Shown here one piece after another: positions 7,741-15,171 of a stretch of DNA of 64,000 nt. Both the position numbers and the translations under genes were made by a program. How positions within the stretch are numbered: position 1 is the first letter of the stretch; each line of letters starts with the position of its first letter. The DNA lies in assembly GCF_003241315.1 (NCBI RefSeq), contig NZ_QFOZ01000002.1, positions 124,001 through 188,000 on the forward strand, read 5' to 3'. The DNA is from Lawsonella clevelandensis (GTDB lineage Bacteria; Actinomycetota; Actinomycetes; Mycobacteriales; Mycobacteriaceae). A model generated the notes under the pieces. It worked only from the letters and a program-made list of their open reading frames with translations. It ran no database searches and was not told the DNA's origin.

Positions 7741-9330
7741 ATCAGCGGAACTTGTTGTCTCTTCTTTTCCTAGATAGCGGTAGACAATGACTCCTATAAC
7801 AATGGCAGCTATTACCCAGAAGTAGTTGTAGAGCGCAATAACCCCATTCGGTAATACGGTGAAGCAATTCCATGAGCACAGGGCTGCGATAATACGCAAG
7901 GATGTGCGATTGAGGGCAAGTGCTCCCACGAAGACAAGAATCCATGAGTAGTACCAGGGGAAAGCTAGCGAGTTGAAGAGGCACAGCACGAGGAAGCTAA
8001 GAGCGAGTCCACGGAGTGCAGCTAGGGGAGTCTTGCGGTAGTGAATCCAGATAGGAATAATGAGGATTCCCATAATAAGACTGCAAATATGACGTGCCCC
8101 AACGAGTGCAGAAGCGAAACTGGGACCGTCAATATTCGCACCCATAGCATGGATGAAGTGGGCTAAAACGGTGGGAATTGTTAGCCAGTTAATAACTTTT
8201 CCCGATCCTTCCAGTGCCTCTATAAATCCCAATCCTGTACCGGTGGCCAATGAGAGTACTGCAAAAATAGCGATACTAAGAACGGCTCCTCCGCAGGCGG
8301 TAGCAATAAAGTAGCCAACGATTTTGCCGTAGCTTTCAGAAGTATTCTCTACTGTGCTGTCATCCTCTTGTTCTTGCGGGGTGGCTTTCTGGAGAGTTTT
8401 ACCATCCTGGCGAATATGCGCAAGCCAGATCCAGATGACGAAGGGAAGAGCAATAAAAGCAGTTGCCTTAATAGCAGCCCCCAACGTGATCACGGCAATT
8501 CCCAGCACATGCTTCCGGCGCAGCACCAACGCAAGGCCAATTGCCATGAGAGCGACCATAAGAGCTTCATTATGCATACCACCAATAAGGTGCAGCAGCA
8601 TAAGGGGATTAGCTCCGGCACACCAGAGTGCCCACAATGATGATGTTTTTAAACTTTTCGCTATGTCTTGACTAGCCCAGATAATGCCCACCATGCAGAG
8701 CATGCACAGTAGTTTTACAAGGAAAACACCGGCGTGAATGTGGTCTTGGGTTATGAAGACAATAAGCTCCATTAGCCCAAGATGTAATGGCCCATAGGGG
8801 GTGGTGGTATTGCGCCAATCGCCGGAAACATCAAGATAAAGAGGAGTGATATGGCCGGGTGAGTTGAGGACATTGGGGCCTACATCGTAGGCAGAAGCTC
8901 CACTTCGCTGAATGGATCCCTGGGCGAGATACGAAAAAACATCTCGGGAAAGAATGGGGTTAGCGATAAGGAAGGGAACCATCCAGATAAGAGAGAGAAG
9001 AACAAGTGCGGAGACTGTACGTGTGTTGTCTTCATAGTGGTGTGTCAGGAGATGGCGGCCGAGGCGTGCCCAATTGCCAATGAGGAGGAGTACTCCACCC
9101 CAAAAGAGGAATTGGCACAGGAGTTGTCCGTGTCCGTAGCACAACCAGTCAAGATGTAGTGGGGCAAGCCATGAGTCGACCGCATATCCTGCACCTGCGC
9201 CCCAGGAAGCAAGGGAGATAAACAATGAACCTGCCATTCCCCACCACACGAGGGGTAGTAGGTTTAAGCGACGTAGTTCAGAGTAGGCAGTACTTGCTGA
9301 ATGAGCCACACGAAATCTCCTTCGCCACAT
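7696..9330 (-). CDS. mptA: Alpha-1,6-mannosyltransferase (MptA-like, GT-C fold)
   Basis: A polytopic membrane glycosyltransferase of about 544 residues with 12 or more hydrophobic segments. It is assigned to the polyprenyl-phosphomannose-dependent MptA/MptB family, which extends the alpha-1,6-mannan backbone of lipomannan on the outer face of the membrane. The family-like segment PILSRDVFSYLAQG in an early extracytoplasmic loop and the later PYGPLHLGLMELIVF fit GT-C enzymes of this group. MptA rather than MptB is inferred from position: it lies between the Rv2175c homologue and the prenyl synthase, as Rv2174 does in M. tuberculosis. ATG 9330 is my preferred start; a TTG at 9393 would add 21 residues. 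It overlaps the convergent neighbour by 45 bases. Confidence 0.8.
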   Translation of the reverse strand: MWRRRFRVAHSASTAYSELRRLNLLPLVWWGMAGSLFISLASWGAGAGYAVDSWLAPLHLDWLCYGHGQLLCQFLFWGGVLLLIGNWARLGRHLLTHHYEDNTRTVSALVLLSLIWMVPFLIANPILSRDVFSYLAQGSIQRSGASAYDVGPNVLNSPGHITPLYLDVSGDWRNTTTPYGPLHLGLMELIVFITQDHIHAGVFLVKLLCMLCMVGIIWASQDIAKSLKTSSLWALWCAGANPLMLLHLIGGMHNEALMVALMAIGLALVLRRKHVLGIAVITLGAAIKATAFIALPFVIWIWLAHIRQDGKTLQKATPQEQEDDSTVENTSESYGKIVGYFIATACGGAVLSIAIFAVLSLATGTGLGFIEALEGSGKVINWLTIPTVLAHFIHAMGANIDGPSFASALVGARHICSLIMGILIIPIWIHYRKTPLAALRGLALSFLVLCLFNSLAFPWYYSWILVFVGALALNRTSLRIIAALCSWNCFTVLPNGVIALYNYFWVIAAIVIGVIVYRYLGKEETTSSADLERHCLRTPHNFTS

Positions 9331-9400
9331 GATGTTCTGCTTGATATTGTCGCATGTTCTGGAGATTTCACGAACATGGGGGATAGGACACAAGTGTGTG

Positions 9401-10543
9401 TTAAAAGTCTCTCTTTGTGACTGCTTCGATCATTTCACCTAGGGCGGTGACGGCAGGGGGATAAATTTCTGTCGTTTCAAGAAGTTTTGTAAGAGTGTGG
9501 CGTGCTTTATCAGCGAGCATTGCAATATGTTGTTCACTGCGGGTGACTGCGCCGCATTCGGTAAGGAGAGTGCGTGCACGATCTAATTCGCTCTCGGATA
9601 GAGGCTTCCCAATAAGGGACCAGAGTTCTTTGTGCTCGGAGGGGCGAAGGTGTTCTAGTGCGTCAGCGAGGAGTTGTGTGCGTTTGCCTTCGCGTAGATC
9701 TTCTCCGGAGGGTTTACCGGTTTTAGTGGAGTCTCCAAAAACTCCTAATAGGTCATCGCGTAGTTGGAAGGCAATGCCAAGGTTGACGCCGTAGTCGCTT
9801 AGTCCTTGGAGAAGTTCAGGTGAGGCGTTTGCGCAGGCTGCACCAATATGAAGAGGGCGTTCAATGGTGTAGGCGGCTGTTTTGAAGCGGTTTACTTTTT
9901 GGGCGTTATCTGCATCGCAGTAGGGGAGAGTTTCCCCCGTCATATCGAGGTACTGTCCCGTCAACATTTCTGTGCGCATGCTGGTCCAGTAAGGGAGAGC
10001 ATGGTGTAGTGGGGGGAATGCGGAAACTGTTCGGAAGAACATGTCATCGGCCCAGGTGAGAGCAATATCTCCCAAGAGAAGAGCGGAGGACTGGCCGATA
10101 GTTCTACTGTTGCCGCATGCGTGGGAGGAGGCTACGGCGTGGGCGTGTTCTGCGGCGAACTGTTCATGGAGGGAGGGATTTCCTCGGCGTGTGGCGGAGT
10201 CGTCAATAATGTCGTCGTGGATAAGGGCGCCCGCTTGTACAAATTCCAGAGAGGCCGCGATGGTACACAGTGCTTCTGTTAGTTCGGTGTGACGGTGTCC
10301 GCCTGCGGCTGACCATCCTAGCCAGACGAATGTGGGGCGTATTCGTTTGCCGCCGTCACAGACAAAATGTTCGAGGGATGCGAGCCATGTGTCAGCGGTG
10401 GGTCCCATGGGGGTGCATGCACTACGCCGTTCTTGGCAATATGAGCGGAGTAGGTTTGTGATGTGCTCCTGCCAATTATCGGGCAGTAGTGGGGGTGTTG
10501 CTGGCGACGGTGAAGGCACTGTTTCTCGATTCCCATACAGCAC
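9401..10543 (-). CDS. idsA: Geranylgeranyl/polyprenyl diphosphate synthase (IdsA2-like)
   Basis: A trans-isoprenyl diphosphate synthase of 380 residues. The first aspartate-rich motif is at 110-114 (DDIID) and the second is QLRDDLLGVFGD near residue 265; GGKRIRPTF at 64-72 binds isopentenyl diphosphate. It elongates allylic diphosphates for carotenoids, quinones or polyprenyl carriers. Chain length is not certain, but the IdsA2 position upstream of mptA suggests a C20 product. It starts with GTG (10543) without a strong ribosome site and lies 20 bases downstream of the acetyltransferase gene, so the run 11166 to 7696 on this strand is probably one operon: GNAT, idsA, mptA. Confidence 0.85.
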   Translation of the reverse strand: MLYGNRETVPSPSPATPPLLPDNWQEHITNLLRSYCQERRSACTPMGPTADTWLASLEHFVCDGGKRIRPTFVWLGWSAAGGHRHTELTEALCTIAASLEFVQAGALIHDDIIDDSATRRGNPSLHEQFAAEHAHAVASSHACGNSRTIGQSSALLLGDIALTWADDMFFRTVSAFPPLHHALPYWTSMRTEMLTGQYLDMTGETLPYCDADNAQKVNRFKTAAYTIERPLHIGAACANASPELLQGLSDYGVNLGIAFQLRDDLLGVFGDSTKTGKPSGEDLREGKRTQLLADALEHLRPSEHKELWSLIGKPLSESELDRARTLLTECGAVTRSEQHIAMLADKARHTLTKLLETTEIYPPAVTALGEMIEAVTKRDF

Positions 10544-10563
10544 TTTACGGTGAGTGCTAGTAA

Positions 10564-11166
10564 CTAGAGGCCGGTACGAATAAGAATACCGAAAGGACGT
10601 GAATCACCCGGAAAAGTAAAATTGCGGAGGAGATCGTTAAAACCCATATGACGGTAAAGTCTCCAAGCAGCATTATTTTCACCAGGTACTTCTGGTGTGG
10701 AGAGAAGAACATGGTGCTCTTGGCAATCTTGCAGAATGCTATCGAGCAACCGTGTTCCTAAACCGTGTCCTTGGTAGGATGGCAGAACATGAAGTTCGGA
10801 GAGCTCAAAATAGTTGTCCATAATGGAGGTGATGGTCGTGGCCTGGTATCCCGCAGACCTCATACCTGCTGCGATTCTGCTACTCCACCACGAGTGTGGA
10901 TTGCCGCGGTAGCCAAAAGTGATGCCAATAAGCGGGTCATGGTTGGTGCTAAGTGATGCAAGAGGGGTTGTAAACGCGCCATAGCTATTCCATGTCGGAT
11001 AGTATGTTGCTTCTTCCCAAGGATCACGGCGTAATGAACGCCATTCTGGGCGATAGTGCATGGCAGCAAGATAGACATCCATAGCATCGTCTATACGCTC
11101 CCGCATAAGGTCGGGGCTAAGGCGAATAACCGAGTGAATGGCCGGAGTGCTTGGAGAGAAAGCCAT
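10564..11166 (-). CDS. GNAT-family N-acetyltransferase (Rv2170-like)
   Basis: A 200-residue GNAT protein. The acetyl-CoA binding motif A is visible as LSELHVLPSYQGHGLGTRLLD (Q/R-x-x-G-x-G/A pattern), and WRLYRHMGF supplies the C-terminal beta-alpha element of the fold. The N-terminal part (HYRPEWRSLRRDPWEEATYY) resembles the mycobacterial gene found in the same place, Rv2170, described there as a lysine acetyltransferase acting on isocitrate dehydrogenase. That function is only inferred by synteny here. It is first in the probable operon with idsA and mptA, and divergent from the HEPN gene. Confidence 0.75.
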   Translation of the reverse strand: MAFSPSTPAIHSVIRLSPDLMRERIDDAMDVYLAAMHYRPEWRSLRRDPWEEATYYPTWNSYGAFTTPLASLSTNHDPLIGITFGYRGNPHSWWSSRIAAGMRSAGYQATTITSIMDNYFELSELHVLPSYQGHGLGTRLLDSILQDCQEHHVLLSTPEVPGENNAAWRLYRHMGFNDLLRNFTFPGDSRPFGILIRTGL

Positions 11167-11324
11167 ACCTCAATTCCACCACGTGAACAGTTTTTGTTAC
11201 ACCTTTTCGTTACTGTCAAGACATTCTTTGTGAAAGAGTTGCTCTCCTTAGAGTCCTCATAGGGAATCCCTCATACGAAGGCCTCATAAGGATGCAACGA
11301 CGTGTGGTAAAGGAGACGGTAGGA

Positions 11325-11693
11325 ATGACTCCCCAACAAGCTAAAGATAGTGCTGAGTATTTCTATTCCTGCGCGGCGGCGGAAAATCCGTGTGAGAGTG
11401 TGCGGTGTAGTTATTTAGCTGCAGTAAAAGGTGCTGGAATTCTTATCGCCAGGCATCCGCGTCTCGCGCGTACTCGTCCTTTGACACGTGATGTGTGGAC
11501 GTTGTTGGCGCGGCTTTCCCCTGAATGGGATGACGATATTGCATATTTCCGTCAATTAGCGAAGTTGCGACGTGATATTGAAATGGGGTTGCCGGTGGCA
11601 ATATCTGCCAACACAGCAAATGAGGTATTCCATCGAGTGGGTATTTTCCTTGATCGTGTTGATGCGTCATGCGAAGAAACCCAAGTGGCCTAG
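11325..11693 (+). CDS. SAV_6107-family HEPN-fold protein
   Basis: A 122-residue all-helical protein matching the SAV_6107 HEPN family of Actinobacteria: AEYFYSCAAAENPCESVRCSYLAAVKGAGIL at the N-terminus and a C-terminal helix around FHRVGIFLDRVD. The start is taken at ATG 11325 because AGGAGAC is seven bases upstream; ATG 11292 would place that site inside the gene. HEPN RNases usually carry an R-x4-6-H motif, and I do not find one, so a nuclease role is not supported. It sits alone between the GNAT gene and the DUF3040 gene. Function unknown. Confidence 0.7.
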   Translation: MTPQQAKDSAEYFYSCAAAENPCESVRCSYLAAVKGAGILIARHPRLARTRPLTRDVWTLLARLSPEWDDDIAYFRQLAKLRRDIEMGLPVAISANTANEVFHRVGIFLDRVDASCEETQVA

Positions 11694-11792
11694 AATTTCT
11701 ATGTGCTACTTTCATGGTGAGAAGAGAAAACTACACGTACACTAGAGATGTTGAATCCCAGGTGAACCTGTTACTGGAGGAGTTGAATAGCG

Positions 11793-12224
11793 ATGGCACT
11801 CTCGGATCGTGAGCAACAAATGCTCGATGAGATTGAGAGCGCACTCAATGAGGATGCTGAATTCACAAAGTCGGTGCGCGAGGTAAGTAATCCGTCTCAG
11901 AAACATGCACATCACACACAGCATGCAACGGCCTGGGGATGGACTCTTATTGCCGTTGGTGTAGTGCTTCTTTTTGCTGGCTTTTTTGTGAAAATTGCTG
12001 GATTCCCCCTGCTGTCATTGGTCGGTTTCGTGATGATGTTTTTAGGCAGCATCATGCTGATCCAGCATTCTGATCGTGGCCCCCAAGAGGTGACAAGAAA
12101 ACCTGCGAGGAAACAAAAGAAATCCGCGCAGAAAGGTCTTGCAGATGACGCGCGTCAGCAGCCTCGCCGACATGGTTCTGGGAGTGGGTTAGCTGATAGC
12201 TTCCGTCATCGTTTTGATGACTAG
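11793..12224 (+). CDS. DUF3040 membrane protein (Rv2169c-like)
   Basis: A 143-residue small membrane protein with the DUF3040 opening MALSDREQQMLDEIESAL, which is cytoplasmic and acidic, followed by two membrane helices (roughly residues 47-66 and 70-91) and a basic C-terminal tail rich in Lys, Arg and Gln. The gene commonly sits just before mraZ in mycobacteria and corynebacteria, as here. GGAGGAG lies 11 bases before the ATG. The strong terminator at 12324-12357 ends its transcript, so it is not part of the division operon. No enzymatic motif is visible. Confidence 0.85.
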   Translation: MALSDREQQMLDEIESALNEDAEFTKSVREVSNPSQKHAHHTQHATAWGWTLIAVGVVLLFAGFFVKIAGFPLLSLVGFVMMFLGSIMLIQHSDRGPQEVTRKPARKQKKSAQKGLADDARQQPRRHGSGSGLADSFRHRFDD

Positions 12225-12323
12225 CATGGTGTGATGTCACGTCGCAGTGTCGCTACGAAAGTCGCTACGAAGCTAGCCAGTGTGTTAGGGCGTGAACGCG
12301 TCGTATAGTCGTTTAACTTCTTC

Positions 12324-12357
12324 AAGGAAACCCCCGCATACGTGCGGGGGTTTCCTT
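12324..12357 (+). terminator. Strong Rho-independent terminator
   Basis: A perfect 15-base-pair stem, AAGGAAACCCCCGCA and TGCGGGGGTTTCCTT, with the tetraloop TACG. It is followed by TATTTCTTTTT. It ends the DUF3040 transcript and insulates the mraZ promoter region. Confidence 0.92.
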
Positions 12358-12402
12358 TATTTCTTTTTATCTCGTTTGTTTAGTTTTCCGGTATTGGAAT
12401 TT

Positions 12403-12418
12403 CCCCACTTTTCCCCAC
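12403..12418 (-). promoter_or_regulatory. Inverted MraZ-box-like repeat pair
   Basis: CCCCAC occurs at 12403-12408 and 12413-12418, exactly 10 bases apart. On the minus strand this reads GTGGGG-AAAA-GTGGGG, the same unit and period as the array in front of mraZ. A further single CCCCAC is at 12633-12638. This could be a second binding site for MraZ that supports DNA looping, or part of an upstream promoter. Confidence 0.4.
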
Positions 12419-12708
12419 CAAATATTTTTATGGCGCCAATGCGACGCTAAAGAAGCGCATACATGATGTAAAAAATTGCATGGTGTTTATCTTTTAGCAG
12501 GTAAAAGGATTTTTAAAATTCTTTAGTGAGGTAAGTGAAATAAATTGTTGATGTTATCCATAATACGTATGTGAAAAAAGTTAATAAAGTGATTATTGAG
12601 TGGATTAGTAGAGATATTTTTAGAGATAGGATCCCCACAAGAAAAATCGAGAGTAATGACTATTTTTATGAAAATAAAATTAGTCATATATGAATATTCC
12701 ATTGATAC

Positions 12709-12752
12709 GTGGGTGTTAGTGGGGTAAAGTGGGGCTAGTAAGGGAGAAGTGG
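12709..12752 (+). promoter_or_regulatory. MraZ-box operator array (GTGGG repeats, 10-base period)
   Basis: GTGGG begins at 12709, 12719 and 12729. The next phase position (12739) is degenerate and GTGG recurs at 12749, so all units lie on one helix face. Direct TGGG-type repeats with about a 10-base period upstream of mraZ are the known binding sites of the MraZ ring-shaped regulator, which autorepresses the mra/division operon. The array ends 47 bases before the mraZ ATG. Confidence 0.8.
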
Positions 12753-12799
12753 TCAATAATCGGGAAGATGACAGGCAGAAAGCGAAAGGCAGTGGTCCG

Positions 12800-13231
12800 A
12801 TGTTCCTCGGTACTTATACGCCCAAGCTTGATGACAAAGGTCGTCTTACGCTCCCCGCAAAGTTTCGCGAAGAGCTTGCCGGTGGAGTCATGGTGACCAA
12901 AGGACAGGATCACTGTCTGGCGGTATACCCCCGAGAAGAGTTTGTTCAACTTGCCCGTCGTGCAGCGAAAGCCCCACGAACGAAACCTGAGGCGCGTGCC
13001 TTTCTTCGTAGTCTCGCTGCTGGCACGGATGAACAATTTCCCGACTCACAGGGTCGGGTCACTCTTTCCATGGATCACCGCCGTTACGCAGAACTTCATA
13101 AAGAATGCGTCGTTATTGGCGCCGTCGACTATGTAGAAATATGGAATGCCGATGCTTGGGCAGAGTATGAGGCCGCTAATGAGCAGGCCTTCTCCGATGC
13201 TCAAGATGATTCTCTTCAGGACATCCTTTAG
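12800..13231 (+). CDS. mraZ: Division-cluster transcriptional regulator MraZ
   Basis: A 143-residue protein made of two SpoVT/AbrB-like beta domains: MFLGTYTPKLDDKGRLTLPAKFRE (first DNA-binding loop, DxKGR) and FPDSQGRVTLSMDHRRYA (second). It assembles as a ring on direct repeats and represses its own operon. The length and start match mycobacterial MraZ (MFLGTYTPKLDDKGRLTLPA); an upstream in-frame GTG at 12749 would add 17 unrelated residues and begin inside the operator. It is the first gene of the division and cell-wall cluster and is separated from rsmH by a structured RNA. Confidence 0.95.
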   Translation: MFLGTYTPKLDDKGRLTLPAKFREELAGGVMVTKGQDHCLAVYPREEFVQLARRAAKAPRTKPEARAFLRSLAAGTDEQFPDSQGRVTLSMDHRRYAELHKECVVIGAVDYVEIWNADAWAEYEAANEQAFSDAQDDSLQDIL

Positions 13232-13270
13232 AGGAGATCCTGCCGTGACACTTCAATAGCGGTTTATGCG

Positions 13271-13356
13271 GAGATGCCACCAGGCCTCTGACCGGCTGGC
13301 CCTGACGTACTTCCCCAACGCCAGGTTCCGTTCGGCCAGAGACCCGATGGCATCTC
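13271..13356 (+). ncRNA. mraW-motif structured RNA in the rsmH leader
   Basis: The 175-base gap between mraZ and rsmH folds into a long hairpin. Outer arms are GAGATGCCA (13271-13279) and TGGCATCTC (13348-13356), then CTCTG/CAGAG, CCG/CGG and CTGGC/GCCAG. They enclose a loop region with the purine-free stretch CTTCCCC near 13310-13318. Position and architecture fit the mraW RNA motif described upstream of mraW (rsmH) in Actinobacteria, a presumed cis-regulatory element whose ligand is not known. The family match is from memory of its location and shape, not from a covariance search. Confidence 0.7.
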
Positions 13357-13405
13357 TTTATGTATTCAGAAACATTCTCATACCTCTCGTAGAAAGGAGT
13401 TCAAC

Positions 13406-14392
13406 ATGGCACAACGACACATTCCAGTAATGCTTGACCGTATTGTTGAGCTTCTTTCTCCCGCCTGCGATCCTCGGTACACGAAACGACCCATCATCAT
13501 CGATGGAACACTTGGACTTGGAGGGCACAGCGAAGCCCTTTTGCAGCGTATTCCCAACGTTTGCGTCATTGGTTTAGATCGTGATCCACAAGCTCTTGAG
13601 CTCGCTAGTGAGCGGCTAGCACCATTCGGCGATCGTTTCCTTCCCATCCATACCGAATACCACCGTGTCGCTGACGTCATTGGGTCTATTGATCATCCTT
13701 TCTGCGAACAAATACGTCAGGTTGGTGTCAATGGTGCTCTCTATGACCTGGGGGTATCTTCGATGCAACTTGATGATGTCGAACGAGGATTTTCCTATAG
13801 TCGTAATGCTCCCCTCGACATGCGTATGGACACCACCACTGGCATTACCGCGGCCGATGTTCTTAATACATACGACGTTAAAGACCTCGCTCATGTGCTC
13901 CGCACGTATGGTGATGAAAAGTTTGCCACCAAGATTGCTCGTGCAATTGTCCATGAGCGAGAAAAAACACCATTCGTCGAATCTCACCAGCTTGTTGAGT
14001 TGCTGTATCGGGTAATCCCGGCGGCAGCTCGTCGTACGGGTGGGCATCCTGCGAAGCGTACGTTCCAGGCGCTTCGTGTGGAAGTGAACCATGAACTCGA
14101 CAGTCTTAAGGCTGCTCTTCCCGCAGTACTCGACCTTCTCGCAGTGGGAGGCCGAGCGGTGTTTATGGCCTATCAAAGTCATGAAGACAAACTGGTCAAA
14201 CATGAATTTGCCAAGGCATGTACATCCCGTACCCCGGTAGATCTCCCTATAGAACTACCAGGCAGTCAAGCTTCCTATGCGCTTGTTACACGTCGTGCCG
14301 AAAAAGCCGACGAGACCGAAATTAATCGCAATCCCCGTTCTGCCTCCGTGCGTGTACGGGCTATTGAACGCTTAGAGAGGGACGCAGCATGA
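13406..14392 (+). CDS. rsmH: 16S rRNA (cytosine(1402)-N4)-methyltransferase
   Basis: A 328-residue SAM-dependent methyltransferase (MraW) that modifies C1402 in the decoding centre of 16S rRNA. Characteristic blocks are HIPVMLDRIVELL, the SAM site DGTLGLGGHSEALL, LYDLGVSSMQLDDVERGFSY, and the RRTGGHPAKRTFQALRVEVNHEL segment near the C-terminus. GAAAGGAG precedes the ATG at good spacing. It overlaps the next gene by four bases (ATGA), as is usual for coupled mraW-ftsL pairs. Expression is probably influenced by the leader RNA upstream. Confidence 0.96.
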   Translation: MAQRHIPVMLDRIVELLSPACDPRYTKRPIIIDGTLGLGGHSEALLQRIPNVCVIGLDRDPQALELASERLAPFGDRFLPIHTEYHRVADVIGSIDHPFCEQIRQVGVNGALYDLGVSSMQLDDVERGFSYSRNAPLDMRMDTTTGITAADVLNTYDVKDLAHVLRTYGDEKFATKIARAIVHEREKTPFVESHQLVELLYRVIPAAARRTGGHPAKRTFQALRVEVNHELDSLKAALPAVLDLLAVGGRAVFMAYQSHEDKLVKHEFAKACTSRTPVDLPIELPGSQASYALVTRRAEKADETEINRNPRSASVRVRAIERLERDAA

Positions 14393-15096
14393 TCGAGACT
14401 TCAGCTCGGCCGCGTAGTCGTACTCACCGTGCCGATTCTCCTCATCGGCACCGTACTGTTTCCGCTCAGCGAGCTATAGATCGCAGGAATCGCCGTTTGG
14501 CGCGAACTATGCAGATTGCCACAGGTGCAGCTGTCCGCAATGGTGGGGCTACTGTTTCTGCAACAGAAACACGAGGTCGTAGTCGTGCATCCATTAAAGC
14601 GCGCCTTAATAAGCAGAGCGTGATACGACGTCTGCGTGTTGGCAAACTCTCTTTTGTTGCAACAGTGCTTCTTGTTTGCCTTATTGGTGTAGGTGTCACC
14701 CTCGTCCTCTCCAGCTATGTGGCAAGCCAATCAGAATCAGTGGTGGCTCTACAACAGACAAATAAAGGTTTGAAAGAACACGATGCACAGTTAACGAAGC
14801 AGCTACAAGAATCAATGTCGGCTGCACAGTTAGCGGAAAAAGCGACCGCTATGGGAATGGTCCCCAGTGGGGATGTCCCCACTCTCCATAAGGAGGGTAA
14901 GAAAGTAGTGGTTGTGGGAACACCGCAGGCAGCTAATGGGCGTGTTCTTCAAAATATTAACCCTCCACTGCCGCAAAGAACTGAGCTGAAAGTTAAAAAG
15001 GTCAGTGAGCCACCTAGTGAACCTCCTGCTGAAAAAGTAAAATTTGAAAAGCGTCGTCCCTCGGATACTCTCCAGCAATTAGCAGAGCATCGCTAA
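14389..15096 (+). CDS. ftsL: FtsL-like septal membrane protein (Rv2164c-like)
   Basis: A 235-residue bitopic protein: a very basic cytoplasmic N-terminus (residues 1-88, Arg-rich), one membrane helix at about 89-111 (LSFVATVLLVCLIGVGVTLV), a short extracytoplasmic coiled coil with the leucine-heptad stretch VALQQTNKGLKEHDAQLTKQ, and a Pro/Lys-rich tail. This layout and the position between rsmH and ftsI define FtsL in Actinobacteria, although sequence identity in the family is always low. With FtsQ and FtsB it activates the FtsW-FtsI synthase. It overlaps rsmH by four bases. Confidence 0.8.
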   Translation: MIETSARPRSRTHRADSPHRHRTVSAQRAIDRRNRRLARTMQIATGAAVRNGGATVSATETRGRSRASIKARLNKQSVIRRLRVGKLSFVATVLLVCLIGVGVTLVLSSYVASQSESVVALQQTNKGLKEHDAQLTKQLQESMSAAQLAEKATAMGMVPSGDVPTLHKEGKKVVVVGTPQAANGRVLQNINPPLPQRTELKVKKVSEPPSEPPAEKVKFEKRRPSDTLQQLAEHR

Positions 15097-15171
15097 TTCT
15101 TCACTACACTGTGAGAGAGCCTCTGTCTGTGTGAAGAGGCTATGGGAGAGGACTTATTCAAAGGAGCGCTC

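Larger units (their letters stand above)
12225..12799. other. Long AT-rich intergenic region upstream of mraZ
   Basis: A 575-base gap in a dense region. It holds the terminator at 12324-12357, an inverted MraZ-box-like pair at 12403-12418, a strongly AT-rich stretch at about 12420-12700 without a convincing gene, and the MraZ operator array at 12709-12752. The AT-rich segment probably contains the main promoter(s) of the division cluster; TATATG/AATATT elements near 12685-12700 are candidate -10 sequences. A 77-codon frame on the minus strand here has no family features and was not called. Confidence 0.6.

Noticed and set aside
12523..12756. 77-codon minus-strand frame upstream of mraZ
   Set aside because: Ile/Asn/Phe-rich translation of AT-rich promoter DNA without a ribosome site or family features.
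12749..12799. GTG start for mraZ adding 17 residues
   Set aside because: It falls in the MraZ operator array and the added residues have no counterpart in MraZ proteins, which begin MFLGTY.
15118..15141. Hairpin AGCCTCT/AGAGGCT between ftsL and ftsI as a terminator
   Set aside because: Only seven base pairs, a ten-base loop and no T-run, inside an operon that must be read through to murC.
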